Notes: generated by a model from the letters alone, not told the origin. Shown: positions 41,921-51,181, numbered from the stretch's first letter. The stretch: 64,000 nucleotides of DNA from Piscinibacterium candidicorallinum (GCF_047549485.1 NZ_CP180191.1:2604001-2668000), one strand, 5' to 3'. Made by a program: numbers and translations.

Positions 41921-42545
41921 AACCGGATGGCGCTGAAAGGAATGCGCTTCCTTCTCATATTCCAGGAACCATGGTTCGAAGTCTGAGAGGTTGTCTGTTG
42001 AGCGGTCGACGATGTCGACAACGACTATGCGGCCATTAAGATTTGCATCAAAGCAGAAAAACCTGTCATCGACTTTGGCGAAGGGAATGCAGGCAGGGTT
42101 AACGTCAGTGACAAATTGGAGCAAGCGATGGGCGTACTCGGTGTCTGCATCGAGAAACTCAACCGCTGGGTTGTAAAGATACTTCCCGCTCTGTGCCAAA
42201 GAAACAAACCGATCTGGATATGCAAACCCGGGGGGGTAGTGCACTCCCGTGGAACAAGCCGAAAGGCTTGCATCGGAACTTTGACAACAGCTCCAGTATT
42301 CCCCGATTTATGTCTTGAGAATTGCTTGAGCCAGGAACGCGGTGCAGGAGCGTAAGTAGCTCTTTCTCAGCCCCCCCCGAAAACGTGGATAGATCGAGTA
42401 ACCACTCTTCGGGGGTGTGTGCCTCAGCCAAGACGCGGTCGGCCCAACTGACGACTTCTGAAATTTGAACGAGACCATTGACGAGGCCATAGGCAAAAAT
42501 CTCGGATTGGGTTTTGTGGTCGAGCACAGCGGTCCTAAGCGGCAT
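41915..42545 (-). pseudogene. first cassette of the proximal array, frame broken in a C7 run; SMI1/KNR4-like C-terminal part
   Basis: Frame A starts at ATG 42545, inside the attI-like core (GTTATG), and reads a helical domain (IFAYGLVNGLVQISEVVSWADRVLAEA). Frame B (to 41915) reads PPGFAYPDRFVSLAQSGKYL ... IPFAKVDDRFFCFDANLNGRIVVVDI, which resembles the SUKH (SMI1/KNR4) fold of immunity proteins. A run of seven C near 42230 separates them: with six C the two join into one protein (GSALPP-GFAYPD), ending at a TAA in the attC. It is either a real frameshift, a slippery site or a sequencing error. Frame B also has a GTG at 42244 as an independent start. Confidence 0.6.
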
Positions 42546-42733
42546 AACTAGATATAGACCGCAAACCTGCGACATAAAAACGGCGCTTGCGGTCTAAATC
42601 AAGCCCGTCGCAGCCTGCAGATCCAACACTGGCGCGGGTTCGCGGCAAATCACTGTTCACGCGAGCAGTACTAAACAAACCCACAAACCCGGCAGGCCGC
42701 TGAAGTCTATCTGGCGGTTTGCCGGCGCGCGAG
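42545..42733 (-). other. attI-like site 2
   Basis: Partner of the copy at 36767, about 80% identical over its length. The minus strand ends GGTCTATATCTAG-TTATGCC. Holds inverted repeat AGACCGCAA...TTGCGGTCT and, on the minus strand, a promoter-like TTGATT-17 nt-TTTTAT reading into the cassettes (a possible Pc). The whole 42546-42947 stretch has no other supported gene; the rest is the leader of corC. Confidence 0.68.
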
Positions 42734-42947
42734 GGGTGCTGCGGCGCCGGTCCTCCGCCCGCTGCCAGCGCCTCCATGTGGCCTGGATGCGCCGCTCTGG
42801 CACGCGGCAACCACCGCCACCTGCTCAATATGAATGGCAAACGGCTCACTGCACGCAAAAGCCCCCTCAAGTTGCATGCAACCTGCATCCGCTAACCTTT
42901 CTGCCTTCTGAACCACCCGCCGGCCCACCTGCGTGCCGGCCCCCTCC

Positions 42948-43844
42948 ATGCCCGACCCCAGTTCCCCTGCCGCGCGGCGCGCGCCCAAGCTGCCCCGTGG
43001 TCCTTCGCTGCGTGAGCGGCTGGTTTCGCTGATCAGCGGCGAGCCGGATTCACGTGAAGACCTGGCCGATGTGCTGGACAGCGCGCACAAGCGCGATCTG
43101 CTGGACGATGACGCGCTGGCCATGATGCATGGCGTGCTGGCGGTGGGTGAGATGACGGCGGCCGACATCATGGTGCCGCGCCAGCAGATGGATGTGGTGG
43201 ACATCACCCAGCCGCTGCAGCACTGGCTGGACCAGATCATCGAGACGAGCCACTCGCGCTTTCCGGCGGTGGAAGGCGACGTGGATCACTGCGTGGGCCT
43301 GCTGCTGGCCAAGGACCTGCTGCGCCTGACGCGCGACGGCAGCCTGGACCTGCGCAAGCTGCTGCGCCCGGCCATGTTTGTGCCGGAATCCCGCAAGCTC
43401 AATCTGCTGCTGCGCGACCTGCGGGTGGGCCGCACGCACATGGCGCTGGTGGTCAATGAGCACGGCGAGGTGGCCGGGCTGATCACCATCGAAGACATCC
43501 TGGAGCAGATCGTCGGCGACATCGAGGACGAACACGACGAGGTGCAGGCCGACGACGGCATCGTGCAGATGGACGACGGCACCTGGCGTGTGGATGCCGA
43601 CACCTCGGTTGCCGAGTTCAACGAGTATTTCCATACCGAACTGAGCGACGGCACGAGCACCACCGTGGGCGGCATCGTGGCTTATGAGTTCGGCCGCGTA
43701 CCCAAGGTGGGCGAATCCGTGGAGATTGGCGAGCTGCGCTTTCATGTGCAGCGGGCGGACGCACGGCGCGTGGACATCCTGCGCGTGGAGCGCACGCCCA
43801 CACTGGCTGAGCGCGACGCCGGCCAGGACGAACCTGCGGCATGA
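42948..43844 (+). CDS. corC: CBS-domain protein CorC (HlyC/CorC family)
   Basis: 298 residues from ATG 42948. Two CBS domains (ITADIMVPR-type start at AADIMVPRQQMDVVD near 73; THMALVVNEHGEVAGLITIEDILEQIVGDIEDEHD near 166-200) and a C-terminal transporter-associated domain. Linked to magnesium/cobalt export and membrane homeostasis. Normally directly behind ybeY; here the cassette island lies between them, so it must now use a promoter at its own side. Confidence 0.93.
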   Translation: MPDPSSPAARRAPKLPRGPSLRERLVSLISGEPDSREDLADVLDSAHKRDLLDDDALAMMHGVLAVGEMTAADIMVPRQQMDVVDITQPLQHWLDQIIETSHSRFPAVEGDVDHCVGLLLAKDLLRLTRDGSLDLRKLLRPAMFVPESRKLNLLLRDLRVGRTHMALVVNEHGEVAGLITIEDILEQIVGDIEDEHDEVQADDGIVQMDDGTWRVDADTSVAEFNEYFHTELSDGTSTTVGGIVAYEFGRVPKVGESVEIGELRFHVQRADARRVDILRVERTPTLAERDAGQDEPAA

Positions 43845-45409
43845 AGCCCGCGTTCCGCCTGGCCCTGGCCGCCGCGGCTGGCGGCCTGCAGACCCTGAGC
43901 TTTGCGCCGGTGGGCGCCTGGTGGCTGCAACCCTTCACCCTGGCCGTGCTCTGGTGGCTGGCGGCCACGGGCGGCGGCCTGCGCGCGGCGGCGCTGGCCG
44001 GCTTTGTGTTCGGGCTCACGCACTTTCTCACGGGCTTCTGGTGGGTGTATGTGTCCATGCACACCTTTGGTGAGATGCCCGCCGCGCTGGCCGGCTTTGC
44101 CACGGTGGCACTCGCCGCGTACATGGCGCTGTACCCGGCGCTCACAGCCTTTGTCACGCGCTGGCTGGGGCAGCCGCGCGGGCTGAGCGCGCCCGCGCCC
44201 ACGCGCTGGTCGCCCATTGTGTTTGCCTGCGCCTGGTTCCTGACGGAGTTTCTGGGCCGCGGCGTGTTTCTCACGGGCTTTCCGTGGCTGGCGGCGGGCT
44301 ATGCGCACACGGACGGCTTGTTCACGGGCTGGGCCACCGTGTTCGGCGTCTACGGCACGAGCCTGGTGATGGCCCTGCTGGCGGGCAGCATCGGGCTGGC
44401 GTGGATGCAGCGCGGCCGGGCGACGGTGAATGCCGTGCTGCTCGCCGCCATCGTGCTGATTGTCGGCAGCGTGGCGCGGCCTACCGCCACCCAAACCGCC
44501 GCCGCCCCCGACAAGCTCCCCGCCCTCTCCGTGCGCCTGCTGCAAGGCAACGTGCCGCAGAGCATGAAGTTCGAGCAGAGCACGATCATTCGCGCGGCGG
44601 AGGAGTACATCGCCGCGACGCGCGCCAAGCCGGCGGATCTGATCGTGCTGCCGGAAACCGCCTTTGCCACCACGCCCGAGCGCTTTGTGAGCGCCTATGA
44701 GCAGCTAGCCCTGGCCGCGCGGGACACCGGCAGTACGGTGCTGGTGGGCGCGCCCATCTTTGTGGGTGAGACGCCCTACAACGCCGTGATCGGCTACGGG
44801 CCGGGTGGCGAGCGGCTGCCGCTGGCCTACAGCAAGCAGCACCTGGTGCCCTTTGGCGAGTTTGTGCCCTTGGGTTTCCAGTGGTTTGTGGACATGATGA
44901 AGATGCCGCTGGGCAACTTTGGCCGCGGCACGGCAGACCAGCAGCCCTTTGTAGTCAAGGGCGTGAAGGTGATGCCCAACGTCTGCTACGAAGACGTGTT
45001 TGGCAACGAGATGCGCGACGAAGCGGCCCGCGCGGACGTGCTGCTCAATGTGAGCAACCTGGCCTGGTTTGGCACCAGCTGGGCCATGCCGCAGCACCTG
45101 CAGATTGCGCGCATGCGCTCCATTGAGCTGGGCCGGCCCAGCCTGCGCGCCACCAACACCGGCGTGACGGCCGCCATCGACCTCACCGGCCGCGTGCTCG
45201 CCGAGCTGCCGCTCAACACCCAGGGCAGCCTGGACACCACCTTGCGCGTTGAAAAGCGCGACACGCTGTACCTGCAGGTAGGCGACTGGCCGCTGCTGGC
45301 CCTGACCCTGCTGCTGCTGGCCCTGCGCTTCCGCGAGCGGCGCCAGCAACCCCCGCCGGCTGCCGCCAAGCGCGGCGCCGAGGACGTGGACTACCGCGAG
45401 GCCGCGTAG
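43841..45409 (+). CDS. lnt: apolipoprotein N-acyltransferase
   Basis: 522 residues, overlapping corC by 4 nt. Six to seven N-terminal membrane helices (about 1-215), then the periplasmic nitrilase-like domain with its Glu (IVLPETAFA near 267), Lys (LPLAYSKQHLVPFGEF near 328) and catalytic Cys (NVCYEDVFGNEMR near 382). A last helix near 490. Adds the third acyl chain to lipoproteins, several of which are coded in this window. Confidence 0.95.
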   Translation: MKPAFRLALAAAAGGLQTLSFAPVGAWWLQPFTLAVLWWLAATGGGLRAAALAGFVFGLTHFLTGFWWVYVSMHTFGEMPAALAGFATVALAAYMALYPALTAFVTRWLGQPRGLSAPAPTRWSPIVFACAWFLTEFLGRGVFLTGFPWLAAGYAHTDGLFTGWATVFGVYGTSLVMALLAGSIGLAWMQRGRATVNAVLLAAIVLIVGSVARPTATQTAAAPDKLPALSVRLLQGNVPQSMKFEQSTIIRAAEEYIAATRAKPADLIVLPETAFATTPERFVSAYEQLALAARDTGSTVLVGAPIFVGETPYNAVIGYGPGGERLPLAYSKQHLVPFGEFVPLGFQWFVDMMKMPLGNFGRGTADQQPFVVKGVKVMPNVCYEDVFGNEMRDEAARADVLLNVSNLAWFGTSWAMPQHLQIARMRSIELGRPSLRATNTGVTAAIDLTGRVLAELPLNTQGSLDTTLRVEKRDTLYLQVGDWPLLALTLLLLALRFRERRQQPPPAAAKRGAEDVDYREAA

Positions 45410-45529
45410 CAAGCAGCATGACGCGCCGCCGTGGCGCACGAGGCGGCGCAGCCGCGGGGCACGAAGCGGCTCAGTCACGGGGCGCCCCAGCCGCCGAAAG
45501 TAAACTCGGCGGCTTCCAAGGTGCCCGCC

Positions 45530-46453
45530 ATGCTCACATTCCAAGAACTCATTCTTCGCCTGCAGACCTACTGGAACGACCAGGGCTGCGCGCTCATGCA
45601 GCCCATCGATCTGGAAGTGGGCGCCGGTACGAGCCATGTGCACACCTTTCTGCGCGCCATCGGCCCGGAGCCCTGGCGCGCGGCCTATGTGCAGCCCAGC
45701 CGCCGCCCCAAGGACGGCCGCTACGGCGAGAACCCCAACCGCCTGCAGCACTATTACCAGTACCAGGTGGTGCTCAAGCCCTCGCCCGAGAACATTCTTG
45801 ACCTCTACCTCGGCTCGCTGAAGGCGATTGGCATCGACCCGCTCAAGCACGACATCCGCTTTGTGGAAGACGACTGGGAGAACCCCACGCTGGGCGCCTG
45901 GGGCCTGGGCTGGGAGGTGTGGCTGGACGGCATGGAGGTCACTCAGTTCACCTACTTCCAGCAGGTAGGCGGCCTGGAGTGCCGGCCCATCACCGGCGAG
46001 ATCACCTACGGCCTGGAGCGCCTGTGCATGTATCTGCAGGGCGTGGAGAACGTGTACGACCTGACCTGGACGCGCTGGACCGAGCGCGGCGTGGAGCGCA
46101 CGCTGACCTACGGCGACGTGTATCACCAGAACGAGGTCGAGCAGAGCACCTTCAACTTCGAGCACAGCAACGTCGAGTTCCTGCTGCACCAGTTCAATGA
46201 GTACGAGGCGCAGGCCAAGCGGCTCATGGAAGCGCAGCTGGCCCTGCCGGCCTACGAGTCCGTGCTCAAGTGCGGCCACACCTTCAACCTGCTCGATGCG
46301 CGCGGCGCCATTTCCGTCACGGAGCGCGCCGCTTACATCGGCCGCATCCGCAACCTGGCCCGCACCGTGGCGCAGAGCTACTACGACAGCCGCGCGCGCC
46401 TGGGCTTCCCGATGTGCGGCCCCGGCGGCGGCGTGGCCAGCCAGGCCGCCTGA
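45530..46453 (+). CDS. glyQ: glycyl-tRNA synthetase alpha chain
   Basis: 307 residues from ATG 45530 (TFQELILRLQTYWNDQGCAL), the standard start. Class II core: VGAGTSHVHTFLRAIGPEPW near 30-50 and QYQVVLKPSPENI near 80. Forms the alpha2beta2 enzyme with GlyS, coded 120 nt downstream. The gap between the two holds a REP-like repeat. Confidence 0.97.
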   Translation: MLTFQELILRLQTYWNDQGCALMQPIDLEVGAGTSHVHTFLRAIGPEPWRAAYVQPSRRPKDGRYGENPNRLQHYYQYQVVLKPSPENILDLYLGSLKAIGIDPLKHDIRFVEDDWENPTLGAWGLGWEVWLDGMEVTQFTYFQQVGGLECRPITGEITYGLERLCMYLQGVENVYDLTWTRWTERGVERTLTYGDVYHQNEVEQSTFNFEHSNVEFLLHQFNEYEAQAKRLMEAQLALPAYESVLKCGHTFNLLDARGAISVTERAAYIGRIRNLARTVAQSYYDSRARLGFPMCGPGGGVASQAA

Positions 46454-46479
46454 GACTGAACTGCGGCCTTTCCGGGGCA

Positions 46480-46550
46480 CATCTGGAAAGGCTTTCCGCT
46501 TGTCTGGCAAGGGTTTCCAGCCATTTTGGCCTGAAGAGCCGCGCCAATGC
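46480..46550. repeat. REP-like repeat between glyQ and glyS
   Basis: TTCCGCTTGTCTGGCAAGGG then TTTCCAGCCATTTTGGCCTG and AAGAGCCGCGCC: the family seen partly in reverse orientation, giving a two-sided unit. Confidence 0.6.
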
Positions 46551-46572
46551 TTGATCCAGCTTCAAAGATCCT

Positions 46573-48648
46573 ATGAACGCCCTGCTCGTTGAACTGCTCA
46601 CCGAAGAACTGCCGCCCAAGGCCCTGAAGAAGCTGGGTGAGGCCTTTGCCGCCGGCCTGCGCGACGGTCTGGCCGCGCGCAAGCTGCTGGCCGCCGGCAG
46701 CGTGGCCACCGCCTACGCCACGCCGCGCCGCCTGGCCGTGCACATCACGCAGGTGGCCACCGTGGGCCCGGACGAAGCCCGCCGCGACAAGGTGCTGCCC
46801 GTGGCCGTGGCCCTGGGGGCCGACGGCACACCGCAGCCGCCGCTGCTCAAGAAGCTGGCTGCCCTGGGCCTGAGCGAGGCCGACATCCCCAGACTCACCC
46901 GCGCCATGGACGGCAAGGCCGAGGCCCTGTTCCACGAATACACCGCACCGGGTCAGGCCCTGGCTGACGCGCTGCAGACCGTGCTCACCGACACCGTGGC
47001 CAAACTGCCGATTCCCAAGGTGATGTTCTACGAGCGGGATGACGGCACGGCGGTGAATTTCGTGCGCCCGGCGCACAAGCTCATTGCCCTGCACGGCAGC
47101 AGCGTGGTGCCGGTGAGCGTGCTCGGCTTGCAGGCCGGCAACGTGAGCCTGGGCCACCGCTTCCACTGCGAAGACGAGCTCGTGATTGCCAGCGCCGACA
47201 CCTACGCCAGCAGCCTGCGCGAGCACGGCAAGGTGGTGGCCAGCTTTGCCGAGCGCCGCGCGAGCATCGAGGCGCAGCTCAAGCACCTGAGCCGGGGCGA
47301 CGAGGTGATTGCGCCGGACGCGCTGCTGGATGAAGTGACCGCGCTGGTGGAATGGCCGGTGGTCTATGAATGCCACTTCGAGCGCGAGTTTCTGGAAGTG
47401 CCGCAGGAATGTCTGATCCTGACGATGCAGACCAACCAGAAGTACTTCGCTACCCAGAAGGACGGCAAGCTCACGAACCGCTTCCTGATCGTCTCCAACA
47501 TCGAGACGACCGACCCGAGCCAGATCATCGGCGGCAACGAACGCGTGGTGCGCCCCCGCCTGGCCGATGCGCGCTTTTTCTTCACGCAGGACAAGAAGCT
47601 CAAGCTCGCAGACCGCCTGCCCAAGCTGGCCAGTGTGGTCTATCACAACAAGCTGGGCAGCCAGGGTGAGCGCAATGCGCGTGTGGTCGCGATTGCCCAG
47701 GCCATTGCCACGATGCTCAAGGCCGACGCCGCGAAGGCCGAGCGCGCCGCCATGCTCTCCAAGGCCGATCTCGTCACCGACATGGTGGGCGAGTTCCCGG
47801 AGCTGCAGGGCATCATGGGCCGCTACTACGCCCTGCACGATGGCGAAGACACCGAGGTGGCCGAGGCCATCAAGGAGCACTACCAGCCCCGCTTTGCTGG
47901 CGATGCCCTGCCCGCCACAACCACCGGCACCATCGTCGCGCTGGCCGACAAGCTGGAGACGCTCGCCGGCCTGTTTGCCATCGGCCAGCTGCCCACCGGC
48001 GACAAGGACCCCTTTGCGCTGCGCCGTCATGCGCTGGGCGTGATCCGCATGCTGATCGAGAAGGATCTGCCGCTGGCGGTGCCCGCGCTCGTCCAGGCCG
48101 CGTTCGGCACCTTCAAGACCGTGGGCGAGACCGCGCAGGCCGATCTGCTCACCTTCGTGTACGACCGCCTCGTGGGTGCGCTGCGCGAGCAGGGCTATAG
48201 CGCCCAGGAAGTGGACGCCGTCATCAGCCTGCGCCCGAACCGCTGGGGCGACATCCCCCGCCGCCTCGAAGCCGTGCGCGCCTTCGCTGCGCTGCCCGAG
48301 TCCCAAGCCCTGGCCGCCGCCAACAAGCGCATCGGCAACATTCTCAAGAAGGCCGAGGGCGAGGTGCCCGGCGGCGTGGATGCGGCCCTGCTCAAGGAAC
48401 CTGCCGAACAGGCCCTGCACAACGCCATGCACGGCGCCACACCGATTGCCGACAAGCTCTTTGCAAACGGTGAGTACACCGCCAGCCTGCGCGAACTGGC
48501 CAGCCTGCGCGCCCCGGTGGACGCCTTCTTTGACGGCGTGATGGTGAACGCCGAAGACGCCGCCCTGCGCAACAACCGCCTGGCCCTGCTCAAGCAGCTG
48601 CACGAAGCCATGAACCGCGTGGCAGATTTGTCGAAACTGGCGGTGTGA
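46573..48648 (+). CDS. glyS: glycyl-tRNA synthetase beta chain
   Basis: 691 residues. Starts LLVELLTEELPPKALKKLGEAF and has the family's YATPRRLAVHI near 50 and central HD-like segment LVTDMVGEFPELQGIMGRYYA near 400. The C-terminal anticodon-binding part is DALRP-like. Partner of GlyQ. Confidence 0.97.
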   Translation: MNALLVELLTEELPPKALKKLGEAFAAGLRDGLAARKLLAAGSVATAYATPRRLAVHITQVATVGPDEARRDKVLPVAVALGADGTPQPPLLKKLAALGLSEADIPRLTRAMDGKAEALFHEYTAPGQALADALQTVLTDTVAKLPIPKVMFYERDDGTAVNFVRPAHKLIALHGSSVVPVSVLGLQAGNVSLGHRFHCEDELVIASADTYASSLREHGKVVASFAERRASIEAQLKHLSRGDEVIAPDALLDEVTALVEWPVVYECHFEREFLEVPQECLILTMQTNQKYFATQKDGKLTNRFLIVSNIETTDPSQIIGGNERVVRPRLADARFFFTQDKKLKLADRLPKLASVVYHNKLGSQGERNARVVAIAQAIATMLKADAAKAERAAMLSKADLVTDMVGEFPELQGIMGRYYALHDGEDTEVAEAIKEHYQPRFAGDALPATTTGTIVALADKLETLAGLFAIGQLPTGDKDPFALRRHALGVIRMLIEKDLPLAVPALVQAAFGTFKTVGETAQADLLTFVYDRLVGALREQGYSAQEVDAVISLRPNRWGDIPRRLEAVRAFAALPESQALAAANKRIGNILKKAEGEVPGGVDAALLKEPAEQALHNAMHGATPIADKLFANGEYTASLRELASLRAPVDAFFDGVMVNAEDAALRNNRLALLKQLHEAMNRVADLSKLAV

Positions 48649-48652
48649 TGCG

Positions 48653-49078
48653 ATGGCGCAACCGGTGACCTACGTACACGCGGCACCGAGCAGGCCAGCT
48701 GTACTCGCGGCGCCGGGAGTTGCATATCGGGCCGTCGTGATCGAGGAGTCGTCGCCGAGCGATGCATGGCGGGACGCTATGGCACAGACGTTGGTCTCAA
48801 CGGGCTGCCGCTACATGATGGCTTGGGGTCCGAATGCCAGCGTGTGGGATGACGCGGTGGACGGCGCGTGCATTGAACGCAATGGCGATCTCGACGCGGA
48901 TGACCCAGCCTTCGTGATGACGACGTGGCATGACAGTGAATCAATGAACGACGTGTTCGAGTACTGCAAGCAATTCGCGACACACGTCGCGCTCAGTCCG
49001 ACCAGCCCGACCTACATCATTCATGTCAGCGACACCGAAAACCGTGACGCTCTGCTAGCCCAATATGAACGCGCCTGA
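48653..49078 (+). CDS. protein of unknown function
   Basis: 141 residues, ATG 5 nt after the glyS stop. Alpha/beta with AYRAVVIEESSPSDAWRDAMAQTLVSTGCRYMMAWG near 24-59, and MTTWHDSESMNDVFEYCKQFA near 90. Related small proteins of unknown role exist in many bacteria. Lower GC than glyS. It sits where many Burkholderiales have gmhB. It overlaps the next gene by 14 nt. Confidence 0.7.
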   Translation: MAQPVTYVHAAPSRPAVLAAPGVAYRAVVIEESSPSDAWRDAMAQTLVSTGCRYMMAWGPNASVWDDAVDGACIERNGDLDADDPAFVMTTWHDSESMNDVFEYCKQFATHVALSPTSPTYIIHVSDTENRDALLAQYERA

Positions 49079-49688
49079 GTCACACGTCGACCCCCTGCTC
49101 CTCACCCTGCCCACGGTCCTCACCGGCACGCAGGCCCGCCTGCATGCCTACACGGATGCCGACGGCGCGGCCGTGCGCGACTGCGTGCTGGCCAGCCGCG
49201 AGCACCTGGCGCCCTGGATGCCCTGGGTCAAGGACTGGGACGACCCGCTGCAGGGCGAGCGCTATGTGCGCAAGATGCAGGCGCAGTGGATCAAGCGCGA
49301 GGACTTCGTCTTCATCATCCGCGACGCCGCCACCGGCGCCTTTGCAGGGGCCTGCGGCCTGCATGAGCCGGACTGGTCGGTGCCCAAGCTGATGATCGGC
49401 TACTGGATCTCGCCGGCCTTCCAGGGCAAGGGGCTGGTGACGGAAGCCACGCGCCTGCTGGTGAAGTTCGGCTTCGAGCATCTGCAAGCGCAGCGTCTGT
49501 CCATCACCTGCGACGCCGCAAATGTGCGCAGCGCGAACGTGCCGCAACGGGCCGGCTTCACGCAGGAGGCCTACATCCGCAATGAGCGCCGCAACGCCGC
49601 CGGGGCCCTGTCGGACACCCTGCTCTTCGGCCTCACGCGCGAGGACTGGCTGGCCCTGCGTGCGGCCGGCTCACCTGAAGTGCTCTAG
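49065..49688 (+). CDS. GNAT family acetyltransferase (RimJ/RimL-like)
   Basis: 207 residues. Starts in the tail of the previous gene. GNAT core: FVFIIRDAATGAFAGACGLHE near 81-101, LMIGYWISPAFQGKGLVTEATRLLVKFGF near 107-135 (acetyl-CoA loop), and NVRSANVPQRAGFTQEAYIRNERRN near 145. The CoA loop is complete. Probably acetylates protein N-termini or small amines. This is the second such enzyme in the window; the two are not close copies. Confidence 0.88.
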   Translation: MNAPESHVDPLLLTLPTVLTGTQARLHAYTDADGAAVRDCVLASREHLAPWMPWVKDWDDPLQGERYVRKMQAQWIKREDFVFIIRDAATGAFAGACGLHEPDWSVPKLMIGYWISPAFQGKGLVTEATRLLVKFGFEHLQAQRLSITCDAANVRSANVPQRAGFTQEAYIRNERRNAAGALSDTLLFGLTREDWLALRAAGSPEVL

Positions 49689-49706
49689 GGTCTGTTGACA
49701 CTGCTC

Positions 49707-50483
49707 ATGCGCGCCTTCTACTTCATCCGCTCGCTGCTGTACGTGCTGATCTGCACGGCCTCCATCAGCCTGTACATCCTCGTGTGCGTGCTGTGCTTTC
49801 CGCTGCCGGTGAGCACGCGCTACAAGATCACGATGGCCTGGCCCAAGTTCTCCACCTGGTTTGCCTCGTGGTTCCTGGGCATCCGCTGGCAGAAGAAGGG
49901 CTGGGACAACATCCCGGACACGCCCTGCATCATCCTGGCCAAGCACCAGAGTGCCTGGGAGACCTGCTTTCTGCCGGGCTACTTCCCGCACGAGCTGTGC
50001 TTTGTATACAAGCGCGAGCTGAACTGGCTGCCCTTCTTCGGCTGGGGGCTGGCGCTGCTGGACATGATCGCCATCAACCGCAGCCGCGGCAGCGAGGCCT
50101 TCGAGCAGATCGTCACGCAGGGCCGCCGCAAGGCCGCCGAAGGCCGCTGGGTGATCTTCTTCCCGGAAGGCACGCGCACCCTGCCCGGTGCCTACAAGCC
50201 CTACAAGACCGGCGGCGCGCGTCTGGCGCTGCGTCTGGGCCTGCCGGTGCTGCCGATTGCGATCAACAGCGGCGAGTGCTGGCCGCGCAATGCCTTCATC
50301 AAGACGCCGGGCACCATCACCGTGAGCGTGGGGCCGGTCATCCGCCCCGAAGGCCACACGATGGAAAGCCTCACCCAGGCCACCGAGGACTGGATCGAGG
50401 CCGAGATGCGCGTGCTGTCGCCGCACCGCTACGCCCAGCCTGCCCCGGAGGTGCAGACCTCGCGCACCGCCAGCGCCGCCTGA
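49707..50483 (+). CDS. plsC: 1-acylglycerol-3-phosphate O-acyltransferase
   Basis: 258 residues from ATG 49707. N-terminal membrane helix pair, then the acyltransferase motifs: AKHQSAWET near 77 (HX4E rather than the textbook HX4D), GLALLDMIAINRSRG near 115 and IFFPEGTRT near 151. Makes phosphatidic acid at the inner membrane. The Glu variant is something I recall from related Burkholderiales proteins, so it is probably active. Confidence 0.92.
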   Translation: MRAFYFIRSLLYVLICTASISLYILVCVLCFPLPVSTRYKITMAWPKFSTWFASWFLGIRWQKKGWDNIPDTPCIILAKHQSAWETCFLPGYFPHELCFVYKRELNWLPFFGWGLALLDMIAINRSRGSEAFEQIVTQGRRKAAEGRWVIFFPEGTRTLPGAYKPYKTGGARLALRLGLPVLPIAINSGECWPRNAFIKTPGTITVSVGPVIRPEGHTMESLTQATEDWIEAEMRVLSPHRYAQPAPEVQTSRTASAA

Positions 50484-50678
50484 CCCAGCGCGACGCGCGC
50501 GCGGCAGGTGCGGCCGCCCGCTTCGCAAGGCGCGTGCAATTGCAAGCGGCCGTCGCGCAATCGCTCACGCCGAAAAGTCCGTTTACATCTTGAACGCCGC
50601 TGCAGCCGGTTGCGCTGCGCAGGTCTGAGACCATTGGCGCTCCGCTGTACATGCAGCACTTTCAGACCTCAAGACACC

Positions 50679-51161
50679 ATGAAGAAGACCCTTTCGCTCC
50701 TCGCCCTGAGTTCCGCCCTGGCCTTCGGCGCCGCTGCCCCGGCCCTGGCCAATGACGTCGGCCCCTACGGCGGTATCGACCTGGGCATCACCGACATCGA
50801 CGGTGCCGACAGCGAAGTCGGCTTTGGCGCCTTTCTGGGCTACCGCATCAATGCCAACCTGGCCGGCGAAGTCGCGCTGCGCCGCTTGGGCAGCTTTGGC
50901 GGTGTGGATCTGAACGCCTTCCAGATCTCTGCGCTGGGCATCCTGCCATTCAACAACCAGACCAGCGGCTACCTGCGCGTGGGCTACGGCTTCAATGACG
51001 CCGACTGCGGCGTGGGCCGCCGCTGCAGCGCGGATGACCGTGCGATCTTCGGCTTTGGCCTGCGCCACCAGCTCAACCGCCAGCTGACCCTGCGCGGCGA
51101 GTACACCTCGGTGGCCAAGGATGCCGACCAGTTCAACGTGGGCCTGGAGTTCAAGTTCTGA
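50679..51161 (+). CDS. small outer-membrane beta-barrel protein
   Basis: 160 residues from ATG 50679. Signal peptide MKKTLSLLALSSALAFG...ALA, then alternating strands typical of an eight-stranded barrel (YGGIDLGITDI, GFGAFLGYRINANLAGEVAL, SGYLRVGYGF), ending in LEFKF with the C-terminal Phe needed for BAM insertion. Resembles OmpA-like transmembrane domains without the OmpA tail. Two cysteines in one outer loop (DCGVGRRC). A rho-independent terminator follows. Confidence 0.85.
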   Translation: MKKTLSLLALSSALAFGAAAPALANDVGPYGGIDLGITDIDGADSEVGFGAFLGYRINANLAGEVALRRLGSFGGVDLNAFQISALGILPFNNQTSGYLRVGYGFNDADCGVGRRCSADDRAIFGFGLRHQLNRQLTLRGEYTSVAKDADQFNVGLEFKF

Positions 51162-51181
51162 GCATCGCCCGACGCTGAGAA

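Noticed and set aside
34337..42733. CRISPR array
   Set aside because: The repeated units are attC sites of unequal length and spacing separated by genes, not short direct repeats with uniform spacers.
46381..48603. 740-residue minus-strand frame opposite glyS
   Set aside because: Antisense shadow; Leu/His/Gly-rich with no recognisable motif.
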